Shown here piece after piece: positions 26,978-36,590 of a stretch of 42,250 nt of DNA; within the stretch, counting starts at the first letter, position 1; each line of letters opens with the position of its first letter. The stretch is from Caldilineaceae bacterium SB0661_bin_32 (GTDB lineage: Bacteria > Chloroflexota > Anaerolineae > Caldilineales > Caldilineaceae). Where the stretch lies: positions 1 through 42,250 of the forward strand of contig VXMH01000059.1 of assembly GCA_009841235.1 (NCBI GenBank), in the 5' to 3' direction. The notes under the pieces are model-generated. The model did no database searches. It worked only from the letters and a program-made list of their open reading frames with translations, and was not told the DNA's origin. Position numbers and translations under genes: made by a program.

Positions 26978-27886
26978 CTACTGCGCTCGGGCTACGAAGT
27001 AGAACTCTACAATGAACTCTTCGCCTACGTTGGCGACACTCGGAACTTCAGGAATCGTGAGTTCGAAGTCGTCTAAGACAAGAATCGTGGCCGCGCTTCC
27101 CCACAGTTCTGACTCTGAGATGACCCGCAGGGTCACGATGAAGAGCACTGAATTTGTCACCTCGCGAACGGTCAGATCCCCCGTGACTTCAAACTCGATT
27201 TCGTCACCGACGGCGACGGACTCCGGCATTCCTGAAAGCGCAGTTGAGCTGAAAGTGATGTACTGGTAGCGGTTGGACTGCAGGATGAAGCGACGGATGG
27301 CGCGGTTGCGGCGGTCGTTGTCAGTGATAAATGTGCCGGCCTCGATCTGAATCGGTCCGATGACACTGGCGCCAGGGTTTGCCGCGTCAACTCTGATTTC
27401 CCCTGAAATCGCGTTGGTTACGCCGACCACGGTCTTGGGCTGGCCGAACAGCTCTTCATCAATGCTGAAACGCGCCTCGGACTCTTCGGCCGCGATCACA
27501 AAGGTCTGGCCCATGCCGGGGGCTTCAGCGCTTTCGGACGCCTCCATCGGCGCAGCCGTGGGTGGGGGTTCGGGCTCAGCTTCAGGCGTGTTAGTTGGCT
27601 CCGGTTCGGGTGCCGGCGTATCCGTCGGGTCCGGCAGTGGTGTATCGATCGGTACCGGCGTGTCCGTCGGGTCGGGCTCGGGCGCCGGAGTAGCCGTATC
27701 GGCGGCAGCCGGGGCTTCCTCCGCATCCGAGGCGGGAGCGTCCGAGCCGCCGCATGCCGCCAATAGGAGCGCCGCGAGCAGTATAAAGATGATCAACCTC
27801 AGGTAGGCAGCTCTGAATCTGGTCGAGACCAGGCGCGGTTTGACCGCGGTCGGAAATGATTTCGCCTTTGAGGTATGCAGTTTCAT
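26978..27886 (-). CDS. YceI-like domain lipoprotein
   Basis: A 302-residue lipoprotein. The signal peptide has a hydrophobic core and lipobox LLLAAC; the lipidated Cys is about residue 45, after a longer-than-usual N-region. A Pro/Thr/Asp/Glu linker of about 80 residues follows, with repeats of the type DPTDTP and EPEPTNTP. The C-terminal domain (about 140-300) is YceI-like, with the pattern ISGEIRVD...NPGASVIGPIQIEAGTF...RDRAIRRFILQS-type spacing, and so probably binds a polyisoprenoid or other lipid. The ATG at 27886 follows GGGGGAG. It depends on LspA for processing. Confidence 0.85.
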   Translation of the reverse strand: MKLHTSKAKSFPTAVKPRLVSTRFRAAYLRLIIFILLAALLLAACGGSDAPASDAEEAPAAADTATPAPEPDPTDTPVPIDTPLPDPTDTPAPEPEPTNTPEAEPEPPPTAAPMEASESAEAPGMGQTFVIAAEESEARFSIDEELFGQPKTVVGVTNAISGEIRVDAANPGASVIGPIQIEAGTFITDNDRRNRAIRRFILQSNRYQYITFSSTALSGMPESVAVGDEIEFEVTGDLTVREVTNSVLFIVTLRVISESELWGSAATILVLDDFELTIPEVPSVANVGEEFIVEFYFVARAQ

Positions 27887-28021
27887 CGGTCCGACTCCCC
27901 CCATCCCAGATGGATGAAAACATTAAGCGGCCGAACCTTTCGACCGCGCTATCAGCGGTGACGTCCCCTTCCATTGTGGACCTATTTTGGGAGTTTGGCA
28001 AAACTTCGGGTTTTCGGTCGG

Positions 28022-29197
28022 TTATCGCTGGAATCCGCTCTCGCCGTAGCCGGTCAACTCCACATAGCCGCGACCGGCGACCGGTTCGCCCTTCATCATG
28101 CCGCGCACGATGGTGGCGCCCTCGTAGTAGGTAAAGGCGACGTCCATCTCCTGATCGTCGATCAGCGGCTCGATCGTCAGTTCGATCCTGTGCTCGGGGA
28201 ATGCGACGCGCCAGCCGCTGGGATAGACGGTACCGCTCTCCGGGCTGGTCCATTGCCCGGTTGGCGTCAAGGTAAAGTCGTCCGGATGGATGGAGACCTG
28301 GCGGCCGTCGGGGAAGCTGAGAGTCCCTTCAAAAATCTCCTGGGAGATGCCGGACAGCGTGCGGATTTCGGCAAACATAAGGACGACGTCGTTGTCCAGG
28401 GTGACGGCGAACCAGTCCCAGCCGGCGGCGTCCCCGCTGAGGGCGGAGGTACCGAACTCGTGGTCCATCCAGCTGAGGCCCGTTACGGGGATTCGCCTGC
28501 CTGCGAAAACGATTTCGCCTGCAGTCTCCATCCGCACGAGGCTGTAGTAGTGGTTGGCGTTTCCTGGCTCCGGCCCTTTGCGGCTGAAGCCGGCTTCCCC
28601 GTGTAGCAGGGGCGGACGGGTCTCCGCGAGAGCGAGATCGATCGAGATGGGACCGCTGTCGTCCTCGGCAGCGGCCTGCAGGCGCATCTGCCCCGGCACG
28701 ATTTCCTGCGCACGCCAGTCATCCAGCCAGACTTCGTAGCGGGGCGAACCGGTCGCGCCGGCGACGCCTCCGGCGCCGCGGCTGAAGCGGTCGAAGCTGA
28801 CATGGCGGCCGGCCGGCGCGCTCGTGACGGCGAAGTGGGCCATATAGAGTTGCTGCGCGGCGAAATCGGACGGCCGGTTGGGGTCGCCCGGCGCCAGCGC
28901 GCTGCGAAAAAAGGTGAGCTGGAACCCGTACTTGCCGCCGTCCTCACCTGTCAGGTTTCCGGTGTAGTACCACCACTCGGTGGCGTACTCATTGTGAGGG
29001 CCGTGATCACGGGGAAACTGGAAATCCAGCGGCTCGAAGGCTCGTGCGAAACGGCTGTCGACGGGCCGGCTGAGGACGTCGACGACGTCGGCCGAGGCCA
29101 GCGAGGGCTGGGCGCGTGTGCAGGCGCTGAAAAGGAGCAGACAGAAGAGAAGAGATAGTGCAGGCGGAACGGATCTGACCACCGGAATGTCTGACAT
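28022..29197 (-). CDS. AttH/CrtC-like lipocalin-fold lipoprotein
   Basis: About 391 residues. An N-terminal signal peptide ends in a lipobox (CLLLFSAC). Two beta-rich halves follow: the first contains FQFPRDHGPHNEYATEWWYYTGNL, a typical AttH start, and the second continues with WMDHEFGTSAL. This resembles the CrtC/AttH lipocalin-like family (predicted secreted hydrolases, including carotenoid hydratase relatives). Function is not known for most members, and no carotenoid genes are nearby. Such genes often accompany ABC-type lipoprotein export systems, which are absent here. The ATG at 29197 is preferred because the signal peptide then has normal length. Confidence 0.82.
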   Translation of the reverse strand: MSDIPVVRSVPPALSLLFCLLLFSACTRAQPSLASADVVDVLSRPVDSRFARAFEPLDFQFPRDHGPHNEYATEWWYYTGNLTGEDGGKYGFQLTFFRSALAPGDPNRPSDFAAQQLYMAHFAVTSAPAGRHVSFDRFSRGAGGVAGATGSPRYEVWLDDWRAQEIVPGQMRLQAAAEDDSGPISIDLALAETRPPLLHGEAGFSRKGPEPGNANHYYSLVRMETAGEIVFAGRRIPVTGLSWMDHEFGTSALSGDAAGWDWFAVTLDNDVVLMFAEIRTLSGISQEIFEGTLSFPDGRQVSIHPDDFTLTPTGQWTSPESGTVYPSGWRVAFPEHRIELTIEPLIDDQEMDVAFTYYEGATIVRGMMKGEPVAGRGYVELTGYGESGFQR

Positions 29198-29263
29198 TTT
29201 CGCGGTGTGCTCTATTTCCGGGAGTCGCTGTAGGGGCTGGCCCAACTGCCGGGATCGGAGAGC

Positions 29264-30559
29264 TTACATGCTGGCCAGCGCCTGTTCGAAGTCCGCCAGC
29301 AGATCGTCGGTATCCTCGATGCCAACGCTCAGGCGCACAAGCTCGTCCGTGATTCCCAGCGCCCGCCGGTCTTCCGGCGCCGTGTCGAAGTAGCTGACGA
29401 TCCCTGGCTGCTCAATGAGGCTCTCGACGCCGCCAAGGCTTGGACCGATGCGCGGGATGACGCAGGCATCGATGAATCGGCTTGTCGTCGGCCCGTCGGC
29501 CTCAACTTCAAAGCTGATAACGCCGCCGAACCCTGTCATTGTACACTTGGCGACTTCGTGGTCGGGATGGCTCTCGAGGCCGGGATACCAGACGCGGCGA
29601 ATCCTCGGATGGTCTTCCAGGTAACGGGCAATGCGAAACGCGCTTTCGTTGTGCTGGCGCATGCGCAATCCTAGCGTCTTAATGCCGCGCAGGATCAGGT
29701 AGGCGCAATGGGGATCGACGACTGCGCCCAAAATGCCCTGGGACTGGCGCAGGGCGGTGGTGATGTCGAAGCTTCCGGTGACGCAACCCGCGAGCAGGTC
29801 GTTGTGGCCGGCCAGATATTTTGTCACGCTGTGGATCGCCAAATCGATGCCGTACTCCAGGGGGCGGACGTTGCAGGGCGTGGCGAAGGTGGTGTCGATG
29901 ATGGTACGCAGGCCATGCCGCTCGGCAATTTCTACGAGGCGGGCGTAGTCCACGCAGCGCAGAAAGGGATTGGTGGGCGATTCGGAAAAGATCAGCTTCG
30001 TCGCCGGCCGGATTGCGGCCTCGATGGCGTCGTAGTCGCCGGGGGCGACGGTGGTACAGGTGATGCCGAAACGGGTCAGGAATGTGTTGCAGAAGCCGCG
30101 CGTGCGGCGGTAGCAGTCTTCAGTCATGACGAAATGATCGCCCTGGCTGAGCAGAATGAATAGCGTGGTGGTGATGGCTGCCATGCCGCTCGAAAGCAAA
30201 AGAGCGTCTTCGGCCGCGTCAAGCGCGGCCAGTTTTGCCTCGGCAGCGCGTACGGTTGGGTTGCCGTAGCGTCCATACTCCTCCCGTTCCGGCACATCCC
30301 AGAACATGTGCTCTTCCATGTAATTGATCAGGCTGGCAGTGTCCTCGAAGGTGTAGGTGCTCGTCTGAACGATGGGCACCGTCAGACTGTCGTGGGAAAT
30401 GTAGCGCTTTTCCCCGGCGTGGACGGCTTGCGTCTGGCTGGAGACTCTGGGCCTCTTCTCCTCAGGATCATGCCCGTTGGAGGCAGCCGTTTTCGACGTG
30501 CCGTCGGTGCCGGTTATCGTGCCGGAGTTCTGGGATATGGTCGTACCTGGTGTGGCCAT
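29264..30559 (-). CDS. metB: cystathionine gamma-synthase-type PLP enzyme
   Basis: A 431-residue PLP enzyme of the Cys/Met metabolism family. The PLP lysine is K247 ([11 protein letters not shown]), phosphate-site residues are in YGRYGNPT (95-102) and SSGMAAIT. The first 40 residues are a Ser/Thr/Gly-rich extension without known fold. Its most likely job is joining an activated homoserine to cysteine (or sulfide) in methionine synthesis; gamma-lyase or O-acetylhomoserine sulfhydrylase activity is possible. The ATG at 30559 follows AAGGAGAG. A SAM-I riboswitch and terminator upstream strongly support a methionine/sulfur role. Confidence 0.93.
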   Translation of the reverse strand: MATPGTTISQNSGTITGTDGTSKTAASNGHDPEEKRPRVSSQTQAVHAGEKRYISHDSLTVPIVQTSTYTFEDTASLINYMEEHMFWDVPEREEYGRYGNPTVRAAEAKLAALDAAEDALLLSSGMAAITTTLFILLSQGDHFVMTEDCYRRTRGFCNTFLTRFGITCTTVAPGDYDAIEAAIRPATKLIFSESPTNPFLRCVDYARLVEIAERHGLRTIIDTTFATPCNVRPLEYGIDLAIHSVTKYLAGHNDLLAGCVTGSFDITTALRQSQGILGAVVDPHCAYLILRGIKTLGLRMRQHNESAFRIARYLEDHPRIRRVWYPGLESHPDHEVAKCTMTGFGGVISFEVEADGPTTSRFIDACVIPRIGPSLGGVESLIEQPGIVSYFDTAPEDRRALGITDELVRLSVGIEDTDDLLADFEQALASM

Positions 30560-30629
30560 GATCTCTCCTTCGCGATGCAGTTCACCTTGTCAAAAGCGTC
30601 GTCACCGCCCCTTGGACCGGTCTGGGAAT

Positions 30630-30661
30630 AAAAAAACTCTTCCTGTGGATACACGGAAGAG
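30630..30661 (-). terminator. intrinsic terminator of the SAM riboswitch
   Basis: On the minus strand CTCTTCC (30661-30655) pairs perfectly with GGAAGAG (30643-30637) around an 11-base loop, and seven T follow (30636-30630). It lies between the riboswitch aptamer and metB, as in a transcription-attenuating S box. Confidence 0.9.
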
Positions 30662-30685
30662 GGCTGCGACAAGTCGTCCAGAGCA

Positions 30686-30806
30686 TCTCATCTGCCGGTG
30701 TATCCACACCGCCGGAATTGGCACCTGCCGCGCTGCGGGACTTGACTCCAGCAGCGCCGGTTGCCGAGGCTTCACAGGGCCGGCCCCTCCACCTCTCTTG
30801 ATAAGA
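30686..30806 (-). promoter_or_regulatory. SAM-I (S-box) riboswitch aptamer
   Basis: On the minus strand the region reads as the SAM-I consensus. P1 5' strand TCTTATC (30806-30800) pairs with GATGAGA (30692-30686). Between lie the AAGAG-AGGTGGAGGG segment, GGCCCTGTGAAGCCTCGGCAACC, and AGGTGCCAATTCC, followed by a P4-type hairpin (CGGTGT-GGAT-ACACCG). SAM binding would stabilise the aptamer and allow the downstream terminator to form, shutting off metB when SAM is plentiful. The leader from here to the ATG is about 130 bases. The promoter itself, near 30815-30870, is not clear. Confidence 0.94.
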
Positions 30807-30811
30807 GTCTT

Positions 30812-31161
30812 GGCACAGTTTCAGCGGACCGATCTACAGCTGGACCGAATTCGTGAAACCCTGCCAAAAGGCTCGATTCAGTTGTTGGCGCACATGGTAA
30901 TCCAGGAATCGGCCCAGTGTCAAATCTGACAACCGCGTGGAACGCGCAAAAGGGCTGCCGCGGGGCTTGCACGCAGGACAGGTTGGGTACGGGAGCCCGG
31001 CTGACAGTTATCTGCCTCGCTTTATCTGTATATTGTCCGGGTGATGTCAGCAATCACAAGGGAGAGAGCGTTAAAGTATGGTAAGGTATAGCCAGTAGCG
31101 AGACGCCTGTGACAAGTGGCCGCTCCAGTAATGAGCGCGCCGAAATTTCCCTCTAAAGGAG
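30812..31161. other. intergenic region between divergent metB and SPFH genes
   Basis: About 350 bases upstream of both genes. It must hold the metB riboswitch promoter (minus strand) and the SPFH promoter (plus strand), but I find no clear consensus boxes for either. A plus-strand TTAAAGTATGG stretch near 31070-31082 is only a weak -10 candidate. No gene or repeat is visible. Confidence 0.5.
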
Positions 31162-31167
31162 ATGCAT

Positions 31168-32340
31168 ATGAACAGCTTAGGTAATGTCCCCAGAGTTCCC
31201 AGAAGGCTGCCGAGCGGGTCACCGTTCGTCATGGTGATTGTAATCGCCGTCGTGATCCTCTTTCTGATGCTCTTTGCCCGCAACTTCTTCTACGCCTTCG
31301 AGCGCGTGGACGAACAGGAGGTGGGTGTTCAGTTCCAGGGAGGGAAGATTAAGAACGTAGTTGGTCCGGGTGTCTATACGGACGTCGGCCTCTTTGTCCA
31401 GATTGTACGCGTCTCCAGCCAGGCGATCCCGTTTCACGTGGAGGACACGGAGATCATCACCAAGGACAAGCAACGTATCGGCCTGTTGGTCAGCGGTGAT
31501 ATCTTCCGCCCGAACATCAGCCAGGGGGACATGATCCAGGCGCTGTGGGCGCAGTACCGGGGCATCTACCTACAGGATGACTTGGCCCGCAGCCGCATGC
31601 AGGACCAGGCGCGTCAGGCGATGAAAGTCTGTGTCGGTGACCGCACTTTTGACGACAACGTGGTCGGGACGGCCCGGGATATTCTGCGCCAGTGCATCGA
31701 CGATGAACTGAATGAACGGGCTGCGAATTTCGGTCTCCGGGTTGAGAACCTGGTCGTGCCGGACGTGATCCTGTCGGGAGCTGTGCAGTCCGCGCTGGAC
31801 GCCATCGTCCAGAGCCGGCTGGAGACGGAGAAGGCGGCGCAGGACAAGCTGCGGGCCGATGCCCAGGCCGACGCCGAACAGGCGCGCCAGGAGGGTGAAA
31901 TCCGCATCGAGCAGAGCCGGATCCAGGAGCAGGCCCGCCAGCAGACCGCCCTGGCCCAGCTGGAAGAACAGAAGGTAGCCGCGCAGAAGGCCGTGATTGA
32001 AGCCGAGCGTGCCAACGAACTGGCCCGCGTCGAAGCTGAGAGGGCGGTCATTGAAGCGCAGAAACAGAATGAGCTGCTGGCCGCACAGCGGGACATCGAA
32101 ATCGCGCAGGCACTGGCAATCGCCGCCGAAGAGCAGGCCAAGGCCCAAATCGCTGTCGAGACCGCTCTCGCCACACTGTACGCGGGACGGCCGGAATATG
32201 TGCAGCTGCTGATTGCACAGGCCAACGCCAGCGCGCTCAGGAGCACCGACAAGGTGATCTTTACGCCTGAAGGCGTGACGCCGACGCTGGTCCTGCCGGG
32301 CCCAGGCATCGTGCCGACAGTTGACACAACGCCCAATTAG
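31168..32340 (+). CDS. SPFH/prohibitin-like membrane protein
   Basis: A 390-residue protein with one N-terminal membrane helix (about 20-38, [17 protein letters not shown]), then an SPFH/Band 7 domain (about 45-230). A long Ala/Glu/Gln-rich coiled coil covers about 230-340, and a Pro/Thr tail follows. Such proteins build large oligomers in membrane microdomains and often regulate proteases or membrane stress. The ATG at 31168 is used, preceded by AAAGGAG by seven bases; an ATG six bases earlier is in frame but too close to the site. It is the first gene of an operon with yraN and miaA. Confidence 0.88.
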   Translation: MNSLGNVPRVPRRLPSGSPFVMVIVIAVVILFLMLFARNFFYAFERVDEQEVGVQFQGGKIKNVVGPGVYTDVGLFVQIVRVSSQAIPFHVEDTEIITKDKQRIGLLVSGDIFRPNISQGDMIQALWAQYRGIYLQDDLARSRMQDQARQAMKVCVGDRTFDDNVVGTARDILRQCIDDELNERAANFGLRVENLVVPDVILSGAVQSALDAIVQSRLETEKAAQDKLRADAQADAEQARQEGEIRIEQSRIQEQARQQTALAQLEEQKVAAQKAVIEAERANELARVEAERAVIEAQKQNELLAAQRDIEIAQALAIAAEEQAKAQIAVETALATLYAGRPEYVQLLIAQANASALRSTDKVIFTPEGVTPTLVLPGPGIVPTVDTTPN

Positions 32341-32350
32341 CGCCGTTGGA

Positions 32351-32764
32351 ATGGAGTCAAACTCCGTGCAGGATGGGCGTCGAGCCCTGGGGACGCGGGG
32401 TGAGCTGATTGCAGTACGCGCCCTGCAGGAGGCCGGCCTGCGCATCGTCGAACGCAACTGGCGTTGCCGGGCCGGCGAACTGGACATCATCGCAGAGGAA
32501 TGCGCCCCGGACTTCAGCCGGGGCGCGTCCGATTCACGCTGGCTGGTCGTGGTCGAGGTGCGCACCCGGCGGGGTCACGGCTACGGGTCGGCCCTGCAGT
32601 CCTTTACGCACGGAAAACAGAAGAAGCTGCGTAAACTGGCTGCGATTTACGTGCGGGAAACGAAGTGGCCGGGTCCTTGGCGCATCGACGCGGTGGCGGT
32701 GCAGATGGACGGCTCCGGCAAATTGATCAGCGTGGAGCATATTCGCCATGCCGTCACCGGATGA
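32351..32764 (+). CDS. yraN: YraN/UPF0102 endonuclease-like protein
   Basis: A 137-residue protein of the UPF0102 family with a PD-(D/E)XK nuclease-like fold. Visible motifs are [29 protein letters not shown] (with the acidic pair) and [15 protein letters not shown]. Its precise role is not known; relatives are linked to DNA uptake or Holliday junction processing. It starts ten bases after the SPFH stop. Its last 17 bases overlap the start of miaA, which suggests coupling. An insert of about ten residues after the DIIAE strand ([10 protein letters not shown]) is longer than usual. Confidence 0.85.
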   Translation: MESNSVQDGRRALGTRGELIAVRALQEAGLRIVERNWRCRAGELDIIAEECAPDFSRGASDSRWLVVVEVRTRRGHGYGSALQSFTHGKQKKLRKLAAIYVRETKWPGPWRIDAVAVQMDGSGKLISVEHIRHAVTG

Positions 32765-33728
32765 GCAGACGTCCGAGACGGCGGCGCCGCCCCTGATCGT
32801 GATCCTGGGGCCGACGGCCGTCGGCAAGACCTCTCTCAGCCTCGACCTTGCATCGCGCTTTGACGGCGAGATCGTCGGCGCCGACAGCCGCCAAATCTAC
32901 CGCGGCATGGACGTCGGCACAGCCAAGCCGAGCGCGCTGGAGCAGGCGCAGGTTCCCCACCACCTTGTCGACATACAGCCTCCCGACAAACAGATGGCGC
33001 TGGCGACCTACCAGCAGATGGCCTTCAGCGCAATCGACGGCGTTCACCTGCGGGGGCGCGTGCCCTTTCTCGTAGGCGGTTCGGCCCTGTATCTGCGGGC
33101 AGTAGTTGAGGGGCTGCAGATCCCGGAGGTCGCGCCCAACCCGGCGCTGCGGGCCGAACTGGAGAAGTTCGCGCAGGACAATGGCCGTGAGGCGCTGCAC
33201 ACGCGTCTCCGGGCCTCGGACCCCCAAGCGGCCGCTATAATCCACCCAAACAATCTGCGCCGGGTCGTCCGGGCGCTGGAGATTGTGCAGTCGACCGGCC
33301 GCCGCAAGAGCGAGTTGGAAGCCGCCGCGCCTCCCCCCTATCGGATTCTGAAGATCGGCCTGGACCTGCCGCGCCCGCTCTTGCACGAGCGCATCGATCG
33401 CCGCGTTCACGATATGGTGGAGGCCGGCCTGGTGGAGGAGATGGAGGCGCTGCTGGCCGCGGGCTATTCGCCTGACCTGCCGGCCCTTTCCAGCCTGGGA
33501 TACCAGGAGATCGCCGCCCACCTGCGCGGTGAGCTCACACTGCAGGCTGCCGTTGAACGCATACAGATAGAAACCCACCGCTTCGTCCGCCACCAGTACA
33601 CCTGGTTCCGCCGCATCCCCGACGTCCACTGGTTTGACGTTTCACAAACGCCCCAGCCTGCCATACGAAAGCTCACGACAACTTTCTTGCATCGGAACAT
33701 CAAACACGGCGTTGGACAGACCCTCTGA
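32748..33728 (+). CDS. miaA: tRNA dimethylallyltransferase
   Basis: A 326-residue enzyme that adds a dimethylallyl group to N6 of A37 in tRNAs reading codons that start with U. The P-loop LGPTAVGKTSLSLDLA and the ADSRQIYRGMDVGTAKP substrate motif are intact, and the C-terminal VRHQYTWFRRIPDVHWFD segment is typical. Length is normal for the family (about 300-330). It overlaps yraN by 17 bases. A GC-rich hairpin lies about 49 bases after its stop. Confidence 0.97.
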   Translation: MPSPDEQTSETAAPPLIVILGPTAVGKTSLSLDLASRFDGEIVGADSRQIYRGMDVGTAKPSALEQAQVPHHLVDIQPPDKQMALATYQQMAFSAIDGVHLRGRVPFLVGGSALYLRAVVEGLQIPEVAPNPALRAELEKFAQDNGREALHTRLRASDPQAAAIIHPNNLRRVVRALEIVQSTGRRKSELEAAAPPPYRILKIGLDLPRPLLHERIDRRVHDMVEAGLVEEMEALLAAGYSPDLPALSSLGYQEIAAHLRGELTLQAAVERIQIETHRFVRHQYTWFRRIPDVHWFDVSQTPQPAIRKLTTTFLHRNIKHGVGQTL

Positions 33729-33776
33729 GACGCACAGGAACTGCCTCGATCTCGTTCGCGGCTCTTGCCGCCCGCG

Positions 33777-33794
33777 CCGGCCGGCGGCGGCCGG
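33777..33794 (+). other. GC-rich hairpin after miaA
   Basis: CCGGCC (33777-33782) and GGCCGG (33789-33794) form a perfect six-base stem with a six-base loop. No T-run follows, so it is at best a weak or factor-dependent terminator. A second stem of eight pairs (GGGCCCCC with GGGGGTCC) lies at about 33876-33906. The rest of the 353-base gap down to 34081 holds the relA promoter and no gene I can see. Confidence 0.35.
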
Positions 33795-33989
33795 TCTCAC
33801 GCTGCGCGTCGCATCATAGACCGTTCGTAGGTGAATTGAACAGGGTTCGTCTCATATCGACATTTGGTGGAGGCGGGCCCCCGGAAGCGGTCTTTATGGG
33901 GGTCCTAATGCGGCTTTTCCAGTGTATTTTCCCGAAACAAGTCACAAAAAAGCCCTTTATGCGCCAGAAATGGACTCTGTTCGGCGGCA

Positions 33990-34019
33990 TTGCGGCACAT
34001 ACCCATTCCTTGCTATAAT
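33990..34019 (+). promoter_or_regulatory. promoter of the RelA/SpoT homologue gene
   Basis: TTGCGG (33990-33995) and a perfect TATAAT (34014-34019) are spaced by 18 bases. Transcription should start near 34026, about 56-77 bases before the start codon. Confidence 0.65.
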
Positions 34020-34081
34020 GCGGGCCGAATCCAATAGGGTGTCAAAAGATTGAACGCATTCACTGTTCAGCATGTGAAAGG

Positions 34082-36457
34082 ATGCAAAGAAAAGAGCTAG
34101 CAATGGCTGGCACGAAACTGGCGCCGGACCTCACCGCTGCGGACCCCGGCGACCAGCCGGATCTCACTGCCTCAGAGAATAACGGACTTCCTACCGATAG
34201 CCCGCTTCTGCGAAGCATTCCTCTTGAGGCCATACCTCCTGTTAGCGGCGGCAAGCTGTTCCTTCAGCCGCTCCTGGACCTGCACGAAATCAAAGCGCTT
34301 GAAGAGCTGTACGGGAAGCTGCCCGGCTATTTCAGCCCCGATGAAAAGCTGTCGATACTGCGCGCCTACCTGGTCGCCAGCGACGCCCATCGCGAACAGA
34401 CGCGCATGACGGGCGAGCCTTACATCCTGCACCCAATTGACGTAACCAATATCCTGGCGGAGCTGCAGCTGGACGCGGACACGCTGGCGGCGGGGCTGCT
34501 GCACGACGTCGTCGAGGACTCCGTCTACACAATCGACTATCTGAATAAAAACTTTAACCGGGAGATTGCCGAACTGGTGGACGGCGTGACAAAGCTCAAC
34601 CGCATCAAAGAGTTGAGCAAAATGCGTCACAGCGTCGCCGATGAAAAAGCCGAAAGCCTGCGAAAGATGTTCCTCGCCATGGTCGAGGACATCCGGGTCG
34701 TGCTGATCAAGCTGGCCGATCGCGTCCATAACATGCGTACATTGGAGGGCCACCCGGAACACAAGCGCCGCCGCATTGCCCGCGAGACGCTGGAGATCTT
34801 TGCCCCGCTCGCGAATCGACTGGGCATCTGGCAGATCAAGTGGGAGCTGGAAGACCTCAGTTTTCGCTATCTTGAGCCTGTGACCTATCGAAACCTGTCG
34901 CGGGCCATGGACCAGAAGCGCGCCGAGCGGGTCAGCTGGATGGATGAGACGCGGGAGACGCTGGCAAAGGCGCTGAACGAGGCCGGCATAAAGGCGGAGA
35001 TCGACGGGCGCCCCAAACATATCTACGGCATCTATCGAAAGATGCGGCGCAAAGAAGTGCCTTTCGACCAGATCTACGATATTCACGGCTTCCGTATCAT
35101 CGTCGATTCGGTCGCGGACTGCTACGCAACACTCGGCGTTGTCCACAGCCACTGGCGGCCGATCCCCGGCGAATTTGACGACTACATCGCCAGCCCCAAG
35201 GACAACATGTACCGCAGTCTGCACACGGCCGTGGTCGGCTCGAACGGCAAGCCGATGGAGGTGCAGATCCGCACCCATGAGATGCACCAGGTAGCCGAGT
35301 TCGGCATTGCCGCGCACTGGCGCTACAAGGAAGGCAGGCAGGCCAACCAGTATCTGGACAACAAGATCGCTTGGATTCGCCAGCTGATGGAGTGGCGCCA
35401 GGACGTGACCGATGCCCAGGAGTTCGTCAGCGGCATGAAGACGGACGTGTTCCAGGACCGGGTCTACGTCTTTACCCCGCGCGGGGACGTGATCGACCTG
35501 CCGCACAGCTCGACGCCGATCGACTTCGCCTACCGGGTCCACACGGAGTTGGGCCACCGTTGCCGCGGCGCGAAGGTCAATGGCCGGCTCGTGCCCCTGG
35601 ACTTCCAGCTGCATAACGGCGACCAGGTCGAGGTGATCTCGGCCAAGCGGGGCGGACCCAGCCGGGATTGGATCAACCCCAACATGGGTTACGTCGCGAC
35701 GACGCGCGCGCGCGGAAAGATCCGCACCTGGTTCCGCAAACAGGCCAGGGAAGAGAACATCGCCCAGGGCCGCCAGATTCTGGAAAAGGATTTGAAGCGG
35801 CTTAGCGTTGACCAGCCCTACGAGCTTGTCGCCCGCATCTGCGGCTTCGAGGAGCTGGACGACTTTCTGGCTGCCATCGGCTACGGCGACGTGACGAGCC
35901 AGACGATCGCCCAGCGGGTGATCGAATACGAGCGCAGCCAGCAGAGCGAAGAAGAAGAACCGGAGCAACTTCTCGAACAGACGCCCCACCGCCCCGTCTC
36001 GGTCGACGGCGTGCAGGTGGCGGGCTTGGACGGCGTGCTCGCGCATCCGGCGCGCTGCTGCAACCCGGTACCCGGCGACCCGATCGCCGGCTACGTGACC
36101 AGAGGCCGCGGCGTTTCAATCCACAAGACCAACTGCCCCAATTTCGCCACCCTGATCCAGAGGACGGATCACGCGCGGCTGGTTGAAGTGCAGTGGGGGG
36201 CCAAGAGCGAGGAGATGTACCCGGTCAGCATTCAGGTCAAAGCCTATGATCGGGCCGGCCTGCTGCGGGACGTGACCGGCCTTGTAGCCGACGAGAAGAT
36301 CAACATGCGTTCGGCTGAGGCTGTGACCGGGATGAAGAACAACATGGCCCTGATCAACGCCACGCTCGAGCTGTCAAACATATCGCAATTGACCCGCATT
36401 ATGACCAGGATTGAGCGTCTGCCCAATGTGCTGGAAGTCCGGCGTTTGGTAGGGTAA
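34082..36457 (+). CDS. bifunctional (p)ppGpp synthetase/hydrolase (RelA/SpoT homologue)
   Basis: A 791-residue long RSH protein. In order: an N-terminal HD hydrolase domain (GLLHDVVEDS with the HD pair, and IKLADRVHNMRTL), a synthetase domain (DIHGFRIIV and FDDYIASPKDNMYRSLHT), a TGS domain (VFTPRGDVIDLPHSSTPID), a helical and zinc-finger-like region with CCNPVPGDPIAGYVT, and a C-terminal ACT domain (VKAYDRAGLLRDVTG). Both catalytic domains keep their key motifs, so it should both make and degrade the stringent-response alarmone. The first ATG (34082) has a poorly spaced AAAGG; an in-frame ATG at 34103 is a plausible start. It has its own promoter after miaA. Confidence 0.95.
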   Translation: MQRKELAMAGTKLAPDLTAADPGDQPDLTASENNGLPTDSPLLRSIPLEAIPPVSGGKLFLQPLLDLHEIKALEELYGKLPGYFSPDEKLSILRAYLVASDAHREQTRMTGEPYILHPIDVTNILAELQLDADTLAAGLLHDVVEDSVYTIDYLNKNFNREIAELVDGVTKLNRIKELSKMRHSVADEKAESLRKMFLAMVEDIRVVLIKLADRVHNMRTLEGHPEHKRRRIARETLEIFAPLANRLGIWQIKWELEDLSFRYLEPVTYRNLSRAMDQKRAERVSWMDETRETLAKALNEAGIKAEIDGRPKHIYGIYRKMRRKEVPFDQIYDIHGFRIIVDSVADCYATLGVVHSHWRPIPGEFDDYIASPKDNMYRSLHTAVVGSNGKPMEVQIRTHEMHQVAEFGIAAHWRYKEGRQANQYLDNKIAWIRQLMEWRQDVTDAQEFVSGMKTDVFQDRVYVFTPRGDVIDLPHSSTPIDFAYRVHTELGHRCRGAKVNGRLVPLDFQLHNGDQVEVISAKRGGPSRDWINPNMGYVATTRARGKIRTWFRKQAREENIAQGRQILEKDLKRLSVDQPYELVARICGFEELDDFLAAIGYGDVTSQTIAQRVIEYERSQQSEEEEPEQLLEQTPHRPVSVDGVQVAGLDGVLAHPARCCNPVPGDPIAGYVTRGRGVSIHKTNCPNFATLIQRTDHARLVEVQWGAKSEEMYPVSIQVKAYDRAGLLRDVTGLVADEKINMRSAEAVTGMKNNMALINATLELSNISQLTRIMTRIERLPNVLEVRRLVG

Positions 36458-36590
36458 TGTAGAAGAGAGGAAGACCCACATTCACCAAAACTAACAATCA
36501 TGCGCGACGGAGAATGTCTGCTGTAGTGCTTGATGAACTGCCCGGTTTGACGCCCTGGCTCGTGGAACAGCCATGTCAGCCCGGTACGGG

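Noticed and set aside
34172..36046. 624-residue open frame on the minus strand
   Set aside because: It is antisense to the RelA/SpoT homologue, which has clear HD, synthetase, TGS and ACT domains.
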